Assembly: GCA_026014465.1 (NCBI GenBank)
Contig: JAOZID010000010.1
Coordinates: forward strand, 1,460,303 to 1,524,302
From: Candidatus Bathyarchaeota archaeon
GTDB taxonomy: Archaea > Thermoproteota > Bathyarchaeia > Bathyarchaeales > Bathycorpusculaceae
DNA: 64,000 nt
Direction of reading: 5' to 3'
Below, piece after piece: positions 43,006 to 51,218 of this stretch; positions within the stretch are counted from its first letter, which is position 1, and each line of letters starts with the position of its first letter. Below the pieces are notes generated by a model. That model had not been told where the DNA came from. It searched no databases and saw nothing but the letters and a program-made list of their open reading frames with translations. Made by a program: the position numbers and the translations under genes.

Positions 43006-45621
43006 ATGAGCGGTGGTTATCATGCAAAACAAAAACACAAAGTTCTCGCGGAGGCAGGTGTTGACCCAGAGCGCGGACTAAGCAGCCAAGAAGCCGCCGC
43101 CCGCCTAAACCAGAACGGACCCAACCTCATAGCAAAGGAGCACCACATCCGTTTCCTAAGCATCTTGCGTGAAGAAATCACCGAGCCCATGATACTTTTG
43201 CTCATAGCCGTAGGCGTACTCTACAGCATCTGGGGCAGCATAACCGACACCCTAACAATCCTCTCAGTCATAGTTATCCTTGTCTTGGTAGAGGTCTACA
43301 ACGAGTACCGCGCCAAAAAATCCATAGACGCCCTCAAAAAACTTGCTTCCCCAACCGCCACCGTGCTACGAAACGGACAAGCCACCGAAATCCAAACCGC
43401 CAACATTGTCGTGGGTGACGTTTTGCTTCTTAGAGCAGGTCAGAGGGTGCCTGCGGATGCGCGGCTTTTGGACGCTTACGGCTTAGAAGTTGACGAATCC
43501 TCCCTCACTGGAGAGTCCTTCCCCATAGCTAAAGACGCCCAAGCTGTCATGTCCTCAAAGACCATTGTGGCTGAGCAGCAGAACATGGTTTTCTCAGGAA
43601 CCATCATAACCAAAGGTCAAGCCAAAGCTCTTGTAATTACAACCGCCGCCCAAACAGAGCTAGGCAAAGTCGCCGACATAACCAAAGCCGCCAAGGAACC
43701 CAAAACACCCCTGCAACTAAGCATGAAGCAACTCTCCAAAGCGTTGGTCTGGATTGCCCTTTTCTTTAGCATACTCGTCCCTTTGCTGGCGTTCATACGC
43801 GGCTTACCCGCTGAAGAAGCCATACTCTATGGACTCTCGCTCTCCTTTGCCACCATACCCGAAGAGCTCCCCATTATAATCACCATGGTGCTGGGCGTAG
43901 GCGCTTTCACGTTGTCACACAAGAACGCCGTAGTTAAACGCCTCAGAGCCGCCGAAACCTTGGGCAGCACAACCGTAATTGCTTCCGACAAAACAGGCAC
44001 CCTAACCCAAAGCAAAATGAACGTAGACAGCATGTACTTTGACGGCAAATTCACCCGCAAAAGCGAGTTTGGAACAAACCAAAACGAGGCTCTTAAAACC
44101 GCCTTGCTCGCCAGCGACTCACTGCAAAACGTTACTGGCGGCTCGTTGAGTAATCCGATGGCGCAGGCTCTTCTGGAAACTGTGCAAGCAAACGGCGCAG
44201 ACCTCAAAACGCTCCAGAAGACATGGCGGCTGCAAGGTGAACTAAGCTTTGATAATAAACGCAAACTTGCCTCCTACATCTACCAGTTAGGCGCCAACTC
44301 TTTTGTGCTCCTATCCAGCGGTGCCCCCGAAAACATCCTAGCCAACTCTTCCAAGTTGCTTCTACGCGGCGAAGAAACCAAAATCACCCCCGAAATGCGC
44401 AGTTACCTTGACAAAGCCGTCTTGGGCATGGCAAAAATGGGACAGAGGCTCTTAGCATTTGGCTACCGCAGAATCACCCCCGAACAAGCCAAAAAACCCC
44501 AAGACCTCGAACACGACTACGTGTTAGTAGGAATCCTTGGCTTTGTTGACCCTCCCAGAAAAGAAGTCCAAGAAGCCATCCAAACCTGCAAACGCGCAGG
44601 CATCAAAGTCTTGATGATTACAGGCGACCACCCCGAAACCGCCCGCGCCATCGCAGGACAAGTTGGCATAAACAACGCCAAAGCCCTAACGGGAACCCAA
44701 ATCGGCGCCCTAACCGACACACAGCTTAAGCAGGCACTGCAAACCATACAAGTTTTCGCCCGAACCACTCCGCAAGACAAACTCCGCCTCGTTAGGTTGC
44801 TGCGGGAAAACGGCGAAATAGTCGCAGTCACAGGAGACGGCGTAAACGATGCCCCCGCACTCAAAGAAGCCCACATAGGCATAGCCATGGGCATACGCGG
44901 AACCGACGTAGCAAAAGAAACCGCCGATATGGTTTTGGCTGATGATAACTTTGCAACCATAACAACCGCCATCAAGGAGGGCAGGAAAATCTTTGCGAAC
45001 CTGAAAAAGGGCGTACGGTACTATCTTGCCTGCAAAATCGCGTTAGTCCTAAGCTTTTTGCTGCCGTTGATGCTTGGGGTGCCTTTGCCGTTTGCGCCTA
45101 TCCAAATAATTGTGCTTGAACTCTTCATGGATTTAGCTGCATCCGCAACGTTTGTAGCTGAACCCCAAGAACCCCGCGCCATGCAGACCCCACCCCTAAA
45201 CCCGCGCGATCGCTTCCTAAACCGTAGCCTGCAAAAAACCCTCCTAATAGGCGCCCTAAGTCTGTTCACGGCAGTTTCCATTAGTTACCTTTACACATGG
45301 TACACCACGCAGGACTTGGTTGTGGCGCAGACAGCCGCGTTTGCCGCTTGGATGATTGGACACATATTCCTTGCTTTGAATTTGCGTTCTGACAGTGAAC
45401 CTTTGCTGAAGCTGGGCTTTTTCTCAAACAAGCTCATGCTGATCTGGGGACTGCTCGCGGTATCCACTCTGCTCGTAGCAACCAACCTGAGCTTCATGCA
45501 TGAAGCCCTAAAAATAACCAGCTTAGACCCCGCACAATGGCTCTTAGTCTTTGGCGTCGCATTCGCCGCAACATTCTGGATGGAACTTAGAAAACTCCTA
45601 ACCAAAAACAAGCCCAAATAA
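43006..45621 (+). CDS. P-type cation-transporting ATPase (type II-like)
   Basis: An 871-residue membrane pump. The N-terminal cation-ATPase segment is GLSSQEAAARLNQNGPNLI; the actuator loop is DESSLTGESFPI. The phosphorylated aspartate is D328 in SDKTGTLT. The nucleotide domain includes MITGDHPETARAIA and VTGDGVNDAPALKEAHIGIAMG. About ten hydrophobic helices are arranged as in Ca/Mg-type pumps. The ion-site helix reads IPEELPIIIT instead of the PEGLP common in calcium pumps, placing it in a less studied subgroup, so the transported ion is uncertain. It stands alone with its own promoter. Confidence 0.92.
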   Translation: MSGGYHAKQKHKVLAEAGVDPERGLSSQEAAARLNQNGPNLIAKEHHIRFLSILREEITEPMILLLIAVGVLYSIWGSITDTLTILSVIVILVLVEVYNEYRAKKSIDALKKLASPTATVLRNGQATEIQTANIVVGDVLLLRAGQRVPADARLLDAYGLEVDESSLTGESFPIAKDAQAVMSSKTIVAEQQNMVFSGTIITKGQAKALVITTAAQTELGKVADITKAAKEPKTPLQLSMKQLSKALVWIALFFSILVPLLAFIRGLPAEEAILYGLSLSFATIPEELPIIITMVLGVGAFTLSHKNAVVKRLRAAETLGSTTVIASDKTGTLTQSKMNVDSMYFDGKFTRKSEFGTNQNEALKTALLASDSLQNVTGGSLSNPMAQALLETVQANGADLKTLQKTWRLQGELSFDNKRKLASYIYQLGANSFVLLSSGAPENILANSSKLLLRGEETKITPEMRSYLDKAVLGMAKMGQRLLAFGYRRITPEQAKKPQDLEHDYVLVGILGFVDPPRKEVQEAIQTCKRAGIKVLMITGDHPETARAIAGQVGINNAKALTGTQIGALTDTQLKQALQTIQVFARTTPQDKLRLVRLLRENGEIVAVTGDGVNDAPALKEAHIGIAMGIRGTDVAKETADMVLADDNFATITTAIKEGRKIFANLKKGVRYYLACKIALVLSFLLPLMLGVPLPFAPIQIIVLELFMDLAASATFVAEPQEPRAMQTPPLNPRDRFLNRSLQKTLLIGALSLFTAVSISYLYTWYTTQDLVVAQTAAFAAWMIGHIFLALNLRSDSEPLLKLGFFSNKLMLIWGLLAVSTLLVATNLSFMHEALKITSLDPAQWLLVFGVAFAATFWMELRKLLTKNKPK

Positions 45622-45647
45622 AAAAAGAAAAAGGAAATGGGTGGGGT

Positions 45648-47804
45648 TTAGGGGTAGACGTAGGTTCCTTCTAAGTCGGTGTTGAAGAATCTTTGGAAGA
45701 GTTCTTGGTGTACGGCGACGGGGTCTATGTCGGTGAAGAGGTCGGGTTGGAACCATTTTGCCCAGTATAGTAAGCCGACGGGCCATTGGATGCCGCTCAT
45801 GGTGTCTGCGTCGAATACGTAGACTTTGCCTTGTTGGACGGCTTTGGTGTCGACTAGGCCTGTGCGGGTTTGTAGTTCGTTGACGGTTTCTTGCATGATG
45901 GTTAGGTTGCAGTCGGCGTGGCTGATTCTTTTGACGATTATGTCGGGGTTTGCTTCAAGCACGTATTCGGGGCTTAGCGAGGGGTAGGTTACGTCGGCGT
46001 TGTTGGCGAGGTTGAGTCCGCCTGCGATGTAGATGTTGTCATGTGTTGCGGTTCCGTTGGATACTGACTGCCAGGGGTTGCGCCATTCCATGTACACTAC
46101 GGGTTTGTCTTCGTCGGCTACTTGGCTTATGCGTTCATTAATCAAGTTGACGTAGTGCTGTGTGAACTCTGTGACTTCGTTGGCTTTGCTTCGGGCGTTA
46201 AAAATCATGCCCGCATCTTCTATGAAACCCGTGACCTGCGCGGGGTCAGCCGTGTTGACCTGAACCACTTTGATGCCTGCGTCCTCTATGATTTGCCTGT
46301 TCTCCTCTTTGAGCATCGAGTCCGCGAACACCAAGTCAGGCTCCAATTCAAGTACTAGCTCTAGCACGGGCGAGTATGAGCTTCGTCCTACCACGGGCAA
46401 ATCCAGCACCGCGTCAGGAAAAACAGAGTTTTCATCGCGGCCAACAAGGTAGTCTTCACATCCAAGCGCCGCCGTGATGATGGTCATGCCTGAGTTCATG
46501 GTGACCACGCGGTCTACTGGCGCGTTTAGGGTTACTTCGTAGCCTAAGCCGTCAACGAGCGTGAGCAGGTCGGGGTACGCGTAGGTGGTGTCTGTGGTTA
46601 CGTTGAAGAATTGCTCTAGCAGGTCATGGTTGACGGTTGCGGGGTCAATATCTGCAAAGAGGGTGGGGTGGAACCATTTTGCCCAGTACAGCAACCCTAC
46701 GGGGTAGCGTAAGCCTTGGAAGACTACGGAGTCATAGGTGTAAACGCGGTCGTTTTTAACGGCATTCACATCGCTTAGCACGTTGCGTCCCATGAATTCG
46801 TCGCGGGTGGCTTTGAAGCCTGTGAGGTTGCCTTTGTGTTCTTTGTTAATCATCAAGACCGCTACGTCGGGGTTTTGCTCCACCACGTATTCTGCATTCA
46901 AAGTTGGTGAGGAACCTGAAACGTTTGTTGCAATGTTTACTCCGCCTGCGCTGATGATGTTTAGGTTTGCGCCGCTGCCTTCACCAAAGCTTCTCCATGT
47001 GCTGTCCCACTCAATATACACCAAAGGTTTCTCTTCTTCTGTTAGGGTGGCTATGCGTTCGTTTACGAGGGTTTCGTATGACGAGATGTACGCGGTGATT
47101 TCGTCGGCTTTGTCTTGTTTGTCAAAAATTAGGCCGAAGCTGTTTATGCACTGGTTTATTTGGGTGAGGTTGTTGGTTAACTCTATCATTACGGGTATGC
47201 CTGCGTTTTGTAAGGCGGTTAGGGCGTCTTGGTTGTATGAGAGCATGGTGTCTGCGATTAGCAAGTCAGGCTGTTGCTCTACTATTAACTCCAAATTCGG
47301 GCTATACGAGCTAGACGCCACAACAGGCAACTGCGCGATGTCTGCGGGGAAAAGCGAGCTTTCATCACGCGCAACAATTTGCCCCTCACAACCCAAAGCA
47401 CACAAAAGCTCCGTCAAGCCAGGGTTCAAACTAACCACACGCTCCACAGGCAAAACAACCGTAACCTCAGCGCCCGTACCATCCACAACCGTCAACGTCT
47501 CAGGCTCAGGAGGGCTGGACGGGGTAGCTGACGGCGTGGGTGAAGCTGCAGGTGTGGCTGAGGGCGTAGGCGTTGCTGTGGGTGTTGGTGTCGCGGTTGG
47601 CGTGGCTGTTGCCGTAGGCGTTGGGGTTGCTGTGGCAGTTGGCGTAGGCGTTGCTGCTGTGGTCGCTGTGGGTGTAGGTGTGGCTGAGGGCGCGGGTGTT
47701 GGTTCAGTTTCAACTGAAGCTAACCAGCTGTTTGCGCCGTAAGCGGCAACGCAGACAACAATTAACGCGGCTACAACTGCCAAGACTTTGACGTCTCTTT
47801 TCAA
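45648..47804 (-). CDS. Membrane-anchored tandem periplasmic-binding protein (iron/cobalamin type)
   Basis: A lipoprotein-like receptor for an ABC importer. From TTG 47804 it has 718 residues: an N-terminal membrane helix (VLAVVAALIVVCVAAYG), a Thr/Pro/Ala linker of about 75 residues, then two complete class III binding domains. Domain 1 starts at LTVVDGTGAEVTVVLPVERVV and domain 2 at LTLVDGLGYEVTLNAPVDRVV; both contain YSP-LEL and PD-lad/vfaDSM motifs and end with QGLRYPVGLLYWAKWF or GIQWPVGLLYWAKWF. Fusion of two copies in one chain is unusual. The TTG was chosen for GGAGG nine bases upstream. No permease or ATPase gene is adjacent. Substrate class (siderophore, haem, corrinoid) is inferred from family. 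Confidence 0.88.
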   Translation of the reverse strand: MKRDVKVLAVVAALIVVCVAAYGANSWLASVETEPTPAPSATPTPTATTAATPTPTATATPTPTATATPTATPTPTATPTPSATPAASPTPSATPSSPPEPETLTVVDGTGAEVTVVLPVERVVSLNPGLTELLCALGCEGQIVARDESSLFPADIAQLPVVASSSYSPNLELIVEQQPDLLIADTMLSYNQDALTALQNAGIPVMIELTNNLTQINQCINSFGLIFDKQDKADEITAYISSYETLVNERIATLTEEEKPLVYIEWDSTWRSFGEGSGANLNIISAGGVNIATNVSGSSPTLNAEYVVEQNPDVAVLMINKEHKGNLTGFKATRDEFMGRNVLSDVNAVKNDRVYTYDSVVFQGLRYPVGLLYWAKWFHPTLFADIDPATVNHDLLEQFFNVTTDTTYAYPDLLTLVDGLGYEVTLNAPVDRVVTMNSGMTIITAALGCEDYLVGRDENSVFPDAVLDLPVVGRSSYSPVLELVLELEPDLVFADSMLKEENRQIIEDAGIKVVQVNTADPAQVTGFIEDAGMIFNARSKANEVTEFTQHYVNLINERISQVADEDKPVVYMEWRNPWQSVSNGTATHDNIYIAGGLNLANNADVTYPSLSPEYVLEANPDIIVKRISHADCNLTIMQETVNELQTRTGLVDTKAVQQGKVYVFDADTMSGIQWPVGLLYWAKWFQPDLFTDIDPVAVHQELFQRFFNTDLEGTYVYP
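47495..47712 (-). repeat. Low-complexity Thr/Pro/Ala linker coding repeat
   Basis: An irregular tandem array of six- and twelve-base units encoding ATPTPTAT-like peptide, within the binding protein gene. It likely forms a glycosylated stalk and may vary in length among strains. It creates misleading open frames on the other strand. Confidence 0.8.
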
Positions 47805-47887
47805 GAGTTGTCGCCTCCGTATTGGCTCCAAAACGTTTTGCTTTCAAAACAAAAGCCTTTTCCAGATGTGTCCTTTAGCTTTATCAT
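47801..47887 (-). CDS. 28-codon upstream ORF coupled to the binding protein
   Basis: AAGGAGA (47899-47893 region) precedes an ATG at 47887 by about six bases. The ORF begins MIKLKDTSGKGFCFESKTFW and ends with TGA at 47803-47801, whose first two bases overlap the TTG start of the binding protein (TTGA). It contains the palindrome CAAAACGTTTTG (47829-47840). The arrangement suggests translational coupling or a short regulatory peptide; protein function cannot be told. Confidence 0.5.
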   Translation of the reverse strand: MIKLKDTSGKGFCFESKTFWSQYGGDNS

Positions 47888-47904
47888 TTCTAAATCTCCT
47901 TTGT

Positions 47905-47937
47905 GGTTGGATTATCCAACCTTAACGGGGATATAAA
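47905..47937 (-). promoter_or_regulatory. Promoter with perfect 17-base palindromic operator
   Basis: TTTATATC (47937-47930) is the TATA box, placing transcription start around 47910. Exactly there, 47905-47921 reads GGTTGGAT-T-ATCCAACC, a perfect palindrome. The form, with GGTT..AACC ends, resembles sites of DtxR/MntR-type metal repressors, and the controlled gene looks like an iron or corrinoid receptor. The regulator assignment is inference. Confidence 0.6.
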
Positions 47938-48071
47938 CCTAGCTTAACCCAAAATCAACAGAAATTGAGAACCCGTTGTGTAGCTGGCTTCTTCACGTTT
48001 CTGCCCTTTGTGGTTTGGGATGGAAAAGTTTTAACTTTGAAGCGGGTACTCCATATTCAAGAGGATGTGGT

Positions 48072-48476
48072 ATGCCTATCAAGTATTATCCTGCTCCTGA
48101 AATCAAGAGGCAGGTGGATCAGTTGGCGGGGGAGTGTGGGTTTTTTCATGTGGTTCCTCAATTTGTTTTTTGTGTGCGTAGCAAAGGCAGCAAGGCTAAG
48201 CGTACGATTGCGCGGATTCACGGGTTGGGTAAGCTGTGGCAGGGCGTTTTGAATATGCCTGCCGCGTACACTATAGAGGTGGTTTCTGAAATCTACGATA
48301 AACTCTCTGATGAGGACAAGGAAAAAACTCTTGTTCACGAACTCATGCACATCCCCGGCGGCTTTTCAGGGGGCTTTCGTCCCCACAAAGGCTACGTGGA
48401 GCGCAAAATGGTCGAGGAAGTCTACGCCAAACTCAAACTTGAACGCGCCCGCAAACGCTCCCAAACCCAACTATAA
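48072..48476 (+). CDS. Putative HExxH metallopeptidase-like protein
   Basis: A 134-residue cytoplasmic protein resembling the putative phage-type metallopeptidase family. VHELMHIPGGFSGGFRPH carries H89-E90-x-x-H93 and a likely third ligand H105. The preceding segment AYTIEVVSEIYDKLSDEDKEKTLVHEL is the family's typical lead-in. A paired CVRSKGSKAKR segment precedes it. The start at ATG 48072 follows GAGG by seven bases; a TATA element AAGTTTTAAC is at 48026-48034. Biological substrate is unknown. Confidence 0.75.
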   Translation: MPIKYYPAPEIKRQVDQLAGECGFFHVVPQFVFCVRSKGSKAKRTIARIHGLGKLWQGVLNMPAAYTIEVVSEIYDKLSDEDKEKTLVHELMHIPGGFSGGFRPHKGYVERKMVEEVYAKLKLERARKRSQTQL

Positions 48477-48589
48477 CCAGCTAACCCCAATTACATACTG
48501 AAAGTTTTTAAGCGAGAACACCAACAAGAATGAAAAGAGCCCAAAAACAGCAAAGTTTCCACACCAACTCCTAGACGAGATGGCAACAA

Positions 48590-50218
48590 ATGAAACACGT
48601 TCTAAAAAGCCTAAAACACAACGGAATCTACGTGCCCCCCTACGACTACAAAGAATTCAAAATAACCATCCAAAAAACCCCCATAAAACTCACCCCAAAA
48701 AGCGAACAAATGGCTCTAGCCTGGATACGCAAACGCCAATCTGTTGCTTCCCCGCCCGACAAGGTTTTTATGAAAAATTTCATGCGAGAGTTTTTAGAGC
48801 AAATTAAACAGGAAAACCCTTCCCTGCAGTTTCTGGAAAACTTTGCCTCAACTTATCTAGAAAAAATTGAAAATTACGCGGGCACTGACTTTTCCGATGA
48901 CAGCGCCCCTATTCATAAGGACATAGATTTCTCTCAGGTTTCCCGCTATGTGACGGAAGAGCGCGAACGTAAAGCTAACATGCCCAAAGAAGAAAAGAAA
49001 CAGTTGGCTGCCCAGCGTAAAGAGCGTCGTGAAGCCCTGCGTGAAAAATACGGGTTCGCCGAAGTAGATGGGCAACGATTGGAGGTTGCTAACTGGACTG
49101 CTGAGCCCTCTTGTTTGTTTGCTGGACGCGGCGACCACCCCCAGCGCGGCAGATGGAAAGAAGGCCCACGTGAAGAAGACATCATCTTGAACCTCTCGCC
49201 TGACAGTCCCCGTCCTGCGGGAAACTGGAAAGAGGTAGTCTGGGAAAAAGACAAGATGTACGTGGCGAAGTGGCAAGACAAACTCACTGGCAAAATCAAG
49301 TACGTCTGGTTTTCGGATACGGCGTTTTTGAAGCAAAACCGCGAGAAAGAAAAATTCAAGAAAGCCGACACTTTAGGCAAGCAAATTGCCGCAGTTGAAG
49401 CTCACATCCTAAAGAACCTTAACGCCAAGGATGAGACCCGCCGAAAAGTTGCAACGGTTTGCTGGCTAATTTTCAACCCGAACATGAGGGTAGGGGACGA
49501 AAAAGACCCCGACGAAGCTGACACTGTTGGCGCAATTACCCTGCGGGCTGAGCACATAAAAATCGAAGGCAACATCATCCACTTCGACTTTTTAGGCAAG
49601 GACTCGGTGCGTTGGGTCAAGCATGTTCCTGCTCCGCCTGAGGTCATCAAAAACATCCAGTATTTCGCCAAGACCAGCAAGGAGTACCTCTTTGAAGGCA
49701 TAGACTCCAAAAAAGTCTCACGGTTCCTTAGTGAGAAGATGCCTGGGTTAACGGCGAAGGTGTTTCGTACTTGGCGTTGCACAAAAACCGTGCGTGAGTA
49801 CCTCAAATCCAGCAAAGTCTCCAAAAAAGATGCTGAGCACATCAAAAAATTCCACGCCAAAATGGCTAACCTCAAAGTCGCCGAAGTCGCCAACCACAAA
49901 CGCAAAATCCCCCCCACCTTCGAAGACCGCCTAGCCAAGAAAAAAGAGAAACTCCAAGACCTCCAAAAACAACTCAAAGAAAAGAAAGCCCAAGGCAAAA
50001 AAACCGACTCGTTAGTAACGCGCATCGAAAAAGCCAAACTCGACATCGAACTAACCGAACTCACCCGCGAATACAACCTAGGCACCTCACTAAAATCCTA
50101 CATCGACCCCATGGCATACGTCAAATGGGCAAAAACCGTAGACTTCTGCATAGACAAATTCTACCCACAAACACTGCGCAAAAAATTCAGCTGGGCCATA
50201 AAAAGCAAAGACGAGTGA
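48590..50218 (+). CDS. DNA topoisomerase IB (eukaryote-like)
   Basis: Relaxes DNA by transient 3'-phosphotyrosyl cleavage. The 542-residue protein contains the TopoIB core: the N-terminal cap segment FAGRGDHPQRGRWK, then WKEVVWEKDKMYVAKWQDKL, the catalytic platform NPNMRVGDEKDPDEADTVGA with HIK, FDFLGKDSVRW, and a helical linker rich in K/E. The active-site tyrosine is Y504 in GTSLKSYIDP, equivalent to the SKxNYLDP motif of eukaryotic enzymes. In archaea this gene is typical of Thaumarchaeota and Bathyarchaeia-like lineages, so it is a good taxonomic marker. ATG 48590. Confidence 0.95.
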   Translation: MKHVLKSLKHNGIYVPPYDYKEFKITIQKTPIKLTPKSEQMALAWIRKRQSVASPPDKVFMKNFMREFLEQIKQENPSLQFLENFASTYLEKIENYAGTDFSDDSAPIHKDIDFSQVSRYVTEERERKANMPKEEKKQLAAQRKERREALREKYGFAEVDGQRLEVANWTAEPSCLFAGRGDHPQRGRWKEGPREEDIILNLSPDSPRPAGNWKEVVWEKDKMYVAKWQDKLTGKIKYVWFSDTAFLKQNREKEKFKKADTLGKQIAAVEAHILKNLNAKDETRRKVATVCWLIFNPNMRVGDEKDPDEADTVGAITLRAEHIKIEGNIIHFDFLGKDSVRWVKHVPAPPEVIKNIQYFAKTSKEYLFEGIDSKKVSRFLSEKMPGLTAKVFRTWRCTKTVREYLKSSKVSKKDAEHIKKFHAKMANLKVAEVANHKRKIPPTFEDRLAKKKEKLQDLQKQLKEKKAQGKKTDSLVTRIEKAKLDIELTELTREYNLGTSLKSYIDPMAYVKWAKTVDFCIDKFYPQTLRKKFSWAIKSKDE

Positions 50219-50223
50219 ACAGT

Positions 50224-50508
50224 GTGAGCTTAACCCAAACCAAAGACGGCGCTCTCTTAACGGTTTACGTGAAGCCCAACAGCCAAAAATTCCAAATAAC
50301 CGCTGAACCCGAACAAATCGTAATCCACTGCACTCAAGAACCCGTCAAAGGTAAAGTCAACAAAGAACTCCTCAAAAACCTCAGCAAAATCTTCCAAACC
50401 CAAGTCGAACTCGCCCAAGGTGCAACCTCCAAACAAAAACAACTCCTCCTCAAAAACCTCACCACCGACCAAGCCCAACAAATCCTCTCCGAGCAACCCA
50501 AAACGTAA
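50224..50508 (+). CDS. DUF167/UPF0235 family protein
   Basis: A small conserved protein of about 94 residues, function unknown. LTVYVKPNSQKFQI and VKGKVNKELLKNLSKIF are the family pattern, followed by GATSKQKQLLL. It starts with GTG 50224, eight bases after the topoisomerase IB stop; GAGTGA (50213-50218) is the Shine-Dalgarno sequence. Probably co-transcribed with the topoisomerase. Confidence 0.85.
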   Translation: MSLTQTKDGALLTVYVKPNSQKFQITAEPEQIVIHCTQEPVKGKVNKELLKNLSKIFQTQVELAQGATSKQKQLLLKNLTTDQAQQILSEQPKT

Positions 50509-50587
50509 CATTTACTTTGCAAAGCACTTCATTTCTGGGTTGGTTTGGGTTGAAGGTTTTTCGCCTGCATTATGAGAAGTGAATGTT

Positions 50588-51121
50588 ATGGAATCTGGGA
50601 AGCAGCAAAAGATACAGCCTGTTGCGTTGGCGTATGAAGTGCGTAGAGCTGTTTGTGAGATTTTAAACAAGCCTTTTACAGAGCGAATAGACCATCAGGT
50701 TTTCAGACCCGACAAGAAAGTTTTGGCTCTTTGGGCTGCAGACTGTGCTGAGCATGTGCTTTCCTATTTTGAAAACGAATGCCCCAACGATAACAGACCT
50801 AAAGAAGCTATTCAAACATGCAGAACCTATGCAGATACTGGAGTCTTTAAGATGCAGGTAATACGCGGAGCTTCCCTGTCAGCTCACAACGCTGCCAAAG
50901 CCGCAAAAAATGCCGATTCAAAATTCGCTGCCCACGCTGCTGGCCAAGCCGTAGCAACCGCGCACGTTCCAACCCACGCCTTAGCCGCCTCCGTATACGC
51001 CATAAGAGCCGCAGCCTCCCATTCAGGCATCGCAGACGATGGCTTGGTCAAAGAACACAACTGGCAACTAAACCGCCTGCGCAAGTACGCCTGCAACCCT
51101 CGAGGTACATTCGCGGATTAG
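50588..51121 (+). CDS. Putative immunity-family (Imm5-like) protein
   Basis: 177 residues. LALWAADCAEHVLSYFENE, then PNDNRPKEAIQTCRTYAD and repeated AAxAAxxA helices with conserved histidine (AHAAGQAVATAHVPTHALAAS) match the family usually annotated as putative immunity protein in bacterial polymorphic-toxin surveys. No toxin gene adjoins it, so immunity function is doubtful here; it may bind or hold some other partner. ATG 50588 was preferred over GTG 50579. Confidence 0.65.
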   Translation: MESGKQQKIQPVALAYEVRRAVCEILNKPFTERIDHQVFRPDKKVLALWAADCAEHVLSYFENECPNDNRPKEAIQTCRTYADTGVFKMQVIRGASLSAHNAAKAAKNADSKFAAHAAGQAVATAHVPTHALAASVYAIRAAASHSGIADDGLVKEHNWQLNRLRKYACNPRGTFAD

Positions 51122-51218
51122 TGATTGATTGCTCTGAACGCAAAATATAGACCCCCTCCCCCTATGGTTTCTGCATACAATTAAAATTTGGATCCTAATA
51201 GGTTGGTGAAAAGTGGGG

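Noticed and set aside
46783-47742. Plus-strand ORF rich in Gly/Val opposite the Thr/Pro linker
   Set aside because: Low-complexity shadow of the minus-strand linker and binding domain.
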